Shown here one piece after another: positions 7,897 through 11,494 of a stretch of DNA of 11,494 nt. A program made the position numbers and the translations under genes. Positions within the stretch are counted from its first letter, which is position 1. The number at the start of each line of letters is the position of its first letter. The stretch comes from JADFOB01 sp964651325. Lineage in GTDB: Bacteria > Planctomycetota > Phycisphaerae > UBA1845. A model generated the notes under the pieces. That model did not search any database and had not been told where the DNA came from. It was given only the letters and a program-made list of their open reading frames with translations. The DNA is taken from positions 1 through 11,494 of the forward strand of contig CAZYXP010000122.1 in the NCBI GenBank assembly GCA_964651325.1, given 5' to 3'.

Positions 7897-9447
7897 ATGT
7901 CATTCGATCGAGAATCCATGCATCGACGGGGTATTGTGGTGATGATGGCGGTGTCGGTGGCCTTGGCGGCAGGCCTTCCGGGGGCGGCGCGGGCGGCGGA
8001 CGTGGATATTCGCCCGGTGGCCGCGAGCGGCGTGGAGGGCGTGGATTGGGTGGCCGGGCCCGGCCCCAACGAAATCACCCTGTTCGACGGCGGCCAGGAT
8101 GTCGCGATCGAGATGTTCATTTCGAACCTCGGAACGGATACCGTCGCGGCATATCAGTTCGCGCAGGACTGCAACTACGATTTCGACATTTTCGGCAGCA
8201 TCGACCCGAATGGCGGGCCGTGCCCCGTGGGCGATCCGTTTAACACTGGAGAGTGCACGGAGGTGGACGGGGATCGACCGGACTGGATTCTTGCGGCCGC
8301 GGATGCCACGATTATCGCGTGCGCCACTACGGCCGTTTGTCCCAATGGTATTGCGGGCAAGTTCATCTGCGGGGCGTTCGTCCTCGCAGGTAGTCCCGGC
8401 GCGGGCGCCGGTGAGTTCTATGGCGGGACGTTTGGGTTTGCGGTGAGCGCGGACGCCAAGGGCACAGCCACGGTTGGCATCGATCCGGATCCGGAGGCAT
8501 CGCTGATTCGCGATGCCAGCGGAATGCCGGTGCCTATCAGCGATGTAGCCGACGGCCGGATCACGGTTCAGATCGGCGCATGTTGCGGCGTAGAAGCTGT
8601 GGGTTCGCGCTATGTTCGATTCACGCCACCCTGTGGGCTTGGGCCAAGCTGCGACGATGTGACTATGATGGCGTTGCGTTTTTCTGGCGCCCTCCCTGTG
8701 CCATCCGGTGGACTGGTCTTGTTGGGCTACGTTCAAGTGGACGGAACCATCGCCGATCAGCCGGTGTTCAACACGCCGGCAGCGTGGGGCAGCGTGCAGG
8801 TCAGCGGCGGGTCGATCCGGCCGGGTATCAGCTACGAGATATCGACTGAGTTGCAGACCGGAGGGCTCTTGGGCACATCCAGCTTTACCATGCCCCCACT
8901 GGGCGAGGTGGACGGTGACGGGGTGGCGACCTTCGGTGATGTGCTGAATGTCGTTCAGGCCTTCCAAGGGCTTCCGGGCACGGAAATGGCGCCGGCGGAT
9001 CTTGCCCCTTGTGTACCTGATGGGCTGGTCAATTTTGTGGATGTTCAGTGGGCTGTGTTCGGGTTTCAGGGGCGGACGTTTGAGTCGCTTTGCCCGACCG
9101 GCGTGTGCTGTTCGTGCCCCGGCGGGTGTTTCGATTACGGCGGGTTCGGCCAGCTTCAGGCATCCTGCGAGGCCCCCGGCGGCGACGGCCAATGGACCGG
9201 CGGCGTTTCGTGTGCGGGCTTCACCTGCCCGCAGAGCTGTGCTTGTGACGGCGCGCCTGAGTGCACCGCTCCCTGCCCGGCCGCAAACAGTTGCGTTTCC
9301 GACGCCAATTGCGCTCCCGGAAGCGTGTGTACACCTTGGGCGCCCGAGTTGCCGTGTGTTCCGAGTACTTGCTCGTGCGATGTCAACACCGGCGCGTGGG
9401 TTTGCACAGACGACTGCGTCGCTCAATGCGTCCTCGGTGGCGGGTAG
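7897..9447 (+). CDS. Secreted dockerin-like protein with Cys-rich tail
   Basis: The ATG at 7897 is preceded by AAGGAG with GGAG 6 nt away, giving 516 residues. The frame is open from 7828, but that would place the start inside the promoter. The N-terminus is a Sec signal peptide: RR, a hydrophobic stretch, then ALAAGLPGAARA with cleavage near residue 33-34. Residues 35-335 are a Gly/Ala/Asp-rich extracellular region I cannot assign. Residues about 336-392 hold two dockerin-like calcium loops, VDGDGVATFGDV and CVPDGLVNFVDV, each followed by a helix-like VQxxxFGFQG segment. The last 120 residues contain 21 cysteines. They begin with a GVCC...C...C pattern common in planctomycete exoproteins and end in a TCSCD...WVCTDDC region. 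It probably acts outside the cytoplasm, perhaps bound to a cohesin-like partner or the cell surface. No catalytic site is recognisable. A stand-alone gene. Confidence 0.85.
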   Translation: MSFDRESMHRRGIVVMMAVSVALAAGLPGAARAADVDIRPVAASGVEGVDWVAGPGPNEITLFDGGQDVAIEMFISNLGTDTVAAYQFAQDCNYDFDIFGSIDPNGGPCPVGDPFNTGECTEVDGDRPDWILAAADATIIACATTAVCPNGIAGKFICGAFVLAGSPGAGAGEFYGGTFGFAVSADAKGTATVGIDPDPEASLIRDASGMPVPISDVADGRITVQIGACCGVEAVGSRYVRFTPPCGLGPSCDDVTMMALRFSGALPVPSGGLVLLGYVQVDGTIADQPVFNTPAAWGSVQVSGGSIRPGISYEISTELQTGGLLGTSSFTMPPLGEVDGDGVATFGDVLNVVQAFQGLPGTEMAPADLAPCVPDGLVNFVDVQWAVFGFQGRTFESLCPTGVCCSCPGGCFDYGGFGQLQASCEAPGGDGQWTGGVSCAGFTCPQSCACDGAPECTAPCPAANSCVSDANCAPGSVCTPWAPELPCVPSTCSCDVNTGAWVCTDDCVAQCVLGGG

Positions 9448-9462
9448 GGGACCGGACGCGCA

Positions 9463-9475
9463 CGCTAGCCTAGCG
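9463..9475. repeat. Short palindrome CGCTAG-C-CTAGCG
   Basis: A 6-bp perfect inverted repeat with a one-base centre lies just downstream of the dockerin-like stop codon. It resembles the GCTAGC-containing element at 7735-7788. It has no U-tract and is too tight to form an ordinary terminator hairpin. Confidence 0.35.
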
Positions 9476-9543
9476 ATTCAGGCAGATGGCCTCTTATCCG
9501 ACCTCCGATCGGTAGGCAGGGGCGGTGATTGCAAAGGCTGCGC

Positions 9544-9565
9544 CGCTTCCTGACGGGCGCGGTTC
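9544..9565 (+). repeat. 22-nt dispersed repeat, copy 2
   Basis: This is the partner of 7652-7673, with one mismatch and the same orientation. It lies 96 nt downstream of the dockerin-like gene and about 110 nt upstream of the putative selenoprotein gene. Confidence 0.7.
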
Positions 9566-9641
9566 GGATTGGGCGGCCTAGTCTCCGAACCCCGACCGTA
9601 AGCAAGTGCGCACTGGTGTGGATGTCTTGGGCCGGCTACCC

Positions 9642-9684
9642 TAGCCAACAATGATGATACGGAGGATAGCCAATAATGATGATA
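9642..9684 (+). repeat. Duplicated start region, 18-nt direct repeat
   Basis: TAGCCAACAATGATGATA (9642-9659) recurs as TAGCCAATAATGATGATA (9667-9684), 25 nt later with one mismatch. Each copy carries an ATGATG. The second copy supplies the real start of the next gene, with GGAGG (9661-9665) between the copies. The first copy would start only a 17-codon overlapping frame (9651-9704) that lacks a ribosome site. Confidence 0.65.
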
Positions 9685-10518
9685 TTGCAGGTCAATATGG
9701 TTAACACCGAATGTTCGTTTGCGCTAGGGTGCTTGTTGCTGGCGGCGGCGCTCGCGGGTGGTTGCGCGAATCAGCGCACGCACGCGGGGCGGTTTGGGAA
9801 CGACCCCGGGAGCTTGCGGCCATTGACGACCGAGACGGTCTCCTTCCAAATTCACGGATTCGCCAAGACCAAATCCGGCGCCACGTGAATGGGGTGACCG
9901 AACAAGGTCACCAAGTCCCTGGAAGGGACGAACGCCACCCATAGAATCACGTGGAACTACGGGGAAGATCACGTAGGGGATCACGGAGACGATCGCGTCA
10001 GGATCGACTTTGATCCGAGGCGCACCTCGCCCGAGGCCCTCGCTCGGTGCATTGCCGAGCTCGGCTTTGAGGCCGAGGTCGTGGCATCCGTTCCGATACC
10101 CGGCAAGAGCGCGATCTCTAAACCAACGGCGCTGCTATCGCAGATGCCATCGCCCATGCCATCCTTGGAGGATGCGCCCGAGTTTTTCCGAACCGCCTTC
10201 GAGCAGGCCCGGCGATCCAATCAACCGGTGATCGTGGATTTCTGGGCGCGTTGGTGTGCGCCCTGTCTCAGACTCAAGAGCGAGACGCTCCATGCGCCGG
10301 AGGTCGCGTCGGCGCTCAAGTCCACGACATTGATTTACGTCGATCTGGACCAATACCCCGAGCTGGGGACGAAATGGGGCGTCCATTCGATTCCAGATGT
10401 CTTCTTCATCGACCGAGAGCGGCGGATCGTGGACCGGCTGTATCAATACGAGGCGCCGGCCGCATTCCTCGCGCGGCTGGAGAAACTGACCGGCAAGCCC
10501 CGCGGAATCAGTCGTTGA
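9676..10518 (+). CDS. Putative selenoprotein: lipoprotein-anchored HMA domain (UxxU) fused to a thioredoxin domain
   Basis: A single frame of 281 codons runs from ATG 9676 (GGAGG 10 nt upstream) to TGA 10516-10518. It is interrupted only by TGA at codons 71 (9886-9888) and 74 (9895-9897). Residues 10-30 form a lipoprotein signal ending LAGGC. Residues about 52-132 read as an HMA/MerP-like fold: TVSFQIHGF, then T-U-M-G-U-P-N-K-V-T-K-S-L-E-G, then RVRIDFDPRRTSPEALA and IAELGFEAEV. The two UGAs fall exactly where HMA domains have CxxC. Residues about 160-275 are a DsbD-gamma/thioredoxin-like domain with WCAPC (193-197) and cis-Pro 240 (SIPDVFF). Conventional prediction would split this into a 70-residue lipoprotein and a thioredoxin from GTG 10081, which breaks the HMA fold. 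Predicted role: envelope metal binding or thiol/selenol redox chemistry; the metal is unknown. The alternative is a pseudogene with two nonsense changes, less likely given their placement and the hairpins that follow. Confidence 0.78.
9893..9912 (+). promoter_or_regulatory. Recoding-associated hairpin A, overlapping the second UGA
   Basis: GGTGACC (9893-9899) pairs perfectly with GGTCACC (9906-9912) around the loop GAACAA. The second TGA lies inside the 5' arm. The loop starts with G, as bacterial SECIS loops usually have G in their first two bases. However, the loop starts only 11 nt after the first UGA, closer than typical, so it may assist rather than be the main SECIS. Confidence 0.5.
9915..9929 (+). 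promoter_or_regulatory. Candidate bacterial SECIS apical stem-loop B
   Basis: GTCCC (9915-9919) pairs perfectly with GGGAC (9925-9929) around the loop TGGAA, whose second base is G. The loop starts 22 nt after the second UGA and 31 nt after the first. Both distances fall in the range I recall for bacterial SECIS elements (about 16-37 nt). It lies within coding sequence, as bacterial SECIS elements do. Confidence 0.55.
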
Positions 10519-10640
10519 TTCGATGCTTCTGCGTTCGCCTTGCGGGATGAATGCAGCCTGTCGGGAACAAGCCATATTGGCACCGCGTTCCTCTCTTTGT
10601 GGGCGTTAAAGCAGTAGTTAATACCCGTGAAACATAGGGG

Positions 10641-10668
10641 TTTACACGGAATTGGCGCGGCGTATACT
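10641..10668 (+). promoter_or_regulatory. Sigma70-type promoter for the RRM gene
   Basis: TTTACA (10641-10646) and TATACT (10663-10668) are separated by 16 nt. Transcription from near 10675 would give a leader of about 168 nt before ATG 10843. The promoter lies 122 nt after the thioredoxin stop codon, supporting an independent transcript. Confidence 0.55.
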
Positions 10669-10722
10669 CGCGGGTGGTTGGTTTGTCGAACGAGGCATGT
10701 TCATGTCCCTATAGGCTACTCA

Positions 10723-10817
10723 GGTCGGGATGGAATTGCCGAGCGCGTCTTCCTGCCTTTAAGGCCAAACCGTTGGCCTCTTTCACTCCCGACCCTGAAA
10801 GTGAAACGGTGGGTCGG
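10723..10817 (+). promoter_or_regulatory. Structured 5' leader with mutually exclusive pairings
   Basis: GGTCGGGA (10723-10730) pairs with TCCCGACC (10787-10794) and encloses a strong hairpin, AGGCCAA (10762-10768) with TTGGCCT (10773-10779) around ACCG. The same central segment can instead pair downstream: CCGACCC (10789-10795) with GGGTCGG (10811-10817), 14 nt before the Shine-Dalgarno. A third option, TTTCACT (10781-10787) with AGTGAAA (10800-10806), would put the segment in a loop. This resembles a leader switch or RNA thermometer; no known riboswitch class is recognised. Confidence 0.5.
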
Positions 10818-10842
10818 ATATGCCATCGATTAGGAGATAACG

Positions 10843-11175
10843 ATGGGCAAGAAACTGTACATAGGCAACCTCGGCTACAGCGTCAGCAGCTCGGATTTGG
10901 AGGCGCTGCTTGCCGCACATGGCACGGTTTTGAGTGCGGAAGTGATTTCCGACCGATCAACCGGACAAAGCAAGGGATTTGGATTCGTCGAGATGGACTC
11001 GGAATCGGAGGCGCAGGCCGCCATTGAGGCCCTCAACGGACAAGAACATAGCGGTCGAACGCTGACCGTAAACGAGGCCAAGCCCCGAGCGCCCCGCGCG
11101 GGCGGCGGCGGTGGCCGAGGCGGGTACGGCGGCGGTGGCGGCGGCTACGGTGGCGGCGGCAGAGACCGCTATTAG
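10843..11175 (+). CDS. Glycine-rich RRM RNA-binding protein
   Basis: This 110-residue protein has one RNA recognition motif (about 3-80) and a glycine-rich tail. RNP2 is LYIGNL (5-10) and RNP1 is KGFGFVEM (44-51), whose aromatic residues stack on RNA bases. The tail from about 87 is Gly-Gly-Tyr/Arg repeats ending in RDRY, which can add weak RNA binding or self-association. The ATG is preceded by AGGAG with a 6-nt spacer. It belongs to the small bacterial RRM family (Rbp-like), often cold-induced in cyanobacteria. Its targets here are unknown, but a role as an RNA chaperone fits. It has its own promoter and a long structured leader, which points to post-transcriptional control. The tail's GGC-rich DNA is repetitive and could vary in length. 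Confidence 0.95.
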   Translation: MGKKLYIGNLGYSVSSSDLEALLAAHGTVLSAEVISDRSTGQSKGFGFVEMDSESEAQAAIEALNGQEHSGRTLTVNEAKPRAPRAGGGGGRGGYGGGGGGYGGGGRDRY

Positions 11176-11347
11176 GTCGAAAACTCAAAGGCGCCGCCTT
11201 GGCTCTTGGCGTGGGAAGCTTCGGGAAGAGGCTTGCTCGGCGGAGGTTTAAGGCGTAGAATGCGTTATGTGCTGGCTGGCCGCTCAAACGGGGGAGCGTG
11301 TCGGCAAGTGCTGTAGGGCGGTTTTCCTCGCGTTCCCACTTGTTGGG
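11176..11347. other. Downstream region of the RRM gene
   Basis: No protein-coding gene is supported. A small hairpin, AAGGC (11188-11192) with GCCTT (11196-11200), lies just after the RRM stop codon but has no U-tract. A further hairpin pairs CGCTC (11281-11285) with GAGCG (11294-11298). The rest includes the promoter and candidate small RNA listed separately. Confidence 0.5.
11233..11261 (+). promoter_or_regulatory. Candidate promoter downstream of the RRM gene
   Basis: TTGCTC (11233-11238) and TAGAAT (11256-11261) are separated by 17 nt. A transcript would start near 11268 and meet a terminator about 105 nt later, with no open frame of note in between. Confidence 0.35.
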
Positions 11348-11373
11348 GGCGGGGAGACACCGCCTTTTATTTT
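11268..11373 (+). ncRNA. Possible small RNA (about 105 nt), no known family
   Basis: The call rests only on a plausible promoter upstream and a good intrinsic terminator at the end, with internal hairpins (11281-11298, and GGCGGT 11317-11322 pairing with ACCGCC 11359-11364). I do not see SRP, 6S, tmRNA or RNase P signatures. The same terminator could simply end the RRM transcript, making this its 3' UTR. Confidence 0.25.
11348..11373 (+). terminator. Rho-independent terminator
   Basis: GGCGG (11348-11352) pairs with CCGCC (11360-11364) around a 7-nt loop and is followed by TTTTATTTT (11365-11373). It is the only terminator in the window with a clear U-tract, and it lies 172 nt after the RRM stop codon. 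Confidence 0.7.
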
Positions 11374-11494
11374 GGGGCGCGGAAAAATCCAATCGGCGCC
11401 ACGGCGCCCCGGGTGCAAGACAGTTCAGACGGGGGCCTAGTGGGTCAGGCCGTGTAGTGTGATTGCGACGTGTTTTTGCGGGCGCTCCTCTGCA
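11374..11494. other. Right-edge non-coding sequence
   Basis: No gene is supported in the last 121 bases. A GGCGCC sequence occurs twice close together (11395-11408 region). A gene starting beyond the edge could have its promoter here. Confidence 0.4.

Noticed and set aside
7900..9426. Long open frame (508 codons) on the minus strand
   Set aside because: It is antisense to the dockerin-like gene, with Arg/His/Ala-rich shadow composition.
9676..9888. A stand-alone 70-residue lipoprotein ending at the first TGA
   Set aside because: It stops in the middle of an HMA domain that continues in the same frame after the TGAs.
9886..9897. UGA read as tryptophan throughout this genome
   Set aside because: UGG is used for Trp in this gene and others, and UGA is the terminal stop of the signalling and thioredoxin genes.
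10081..10518. Independent thioredoxin gene starting at GTG 10081
   Set aside because: There is no ribosome site before the GTG, and the preceding in-frame codons encode the conserved end of the HMA fold.
10627..10833. Small open frame of 68 codons upstream of the RRM gene
   Set aside because: It spans the promoter and the structured leader and has no ribosome site.

Overview
This is a GC-rich, loosely packed bacterial window with long intergenic stretches. It looks like a planctomycete-type genome, possibly Phycisphaerae-like. That guess rests on a secreted protein combining dockerin-like EF-hand repeats with a Cys-rich 'G-x-C-C' tail, a Tad-type protein with an N-terminal membrane anchor, a multiheme cytochrome, a very large signalling protein, and short dispersed intergenic repeats. 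The taxonomy is inference. UGA is an ordinary stop here: the signalling gene and the thioredoxin gene both end in TGA.

Layout, left to right. (1) 1-698, minus strand, runs off the left edge: a TadG-like protein ending in a Ser-Asp repeat tail. (2) 699-1612: no convincing gene. (3) 1613-5179, plus: a 1188-residue protein with the order HDOD, degenerate receiver, GGDEF, receiver, GAF, HD-GYP, so it carries both synthesis and hydrolysis modules for cyclic di-GMP. A strong hairpin at 5190-5216 separates it from (4) 5229-7352, minus: a membrane b-type cytochrome fused to a pentaheme c-type domain. (5) 7353-7896: intergenic DNA with several dispersed repeats and a good sigma70-type promoter for (6) 7897-9447, plus: a secreted dockerin-like Cys-rich protein. 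(7) 9676-10518, plus: the most interesting locus. (8) 10843-11175, plus: a glycine-rich RRM protein behind a promoter and a leader able to form alternative structures. (9) 11176-11494: a possible small RNA transcription unit ending in a Rho-independent terminator.

The main discovery is at 9676-10518. Read conventionally, it is a 70-residue lipoprotein followed by a separate thioredoxin. In fact one frame runs through all 281 codons and is broken only by two TGA codons, at 9886 and 9895, spaced exactly like the two cysteines of a heavy-metal-associated (HMA/MerP-like) CxxC motif. Two perfect hairpins follow at once, and one has the geometry expected of a bacterial SECIS element. The simplest reading is a selenoprotein: a lipoprotein-anchored HMA domain with a U-x-x-U site fused to a DsbD/thioredoxin-like domain carrying WCAPC.

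The genes do not form one operon. They are mostly single transcription units covering cell-surface, c-di-GMP signalling, respiratory and envelope-redox functions. The cytochrome and the putative selenoprotein would both work outside the cytoplasmic membrane, but nothing in the sequence links them directly.
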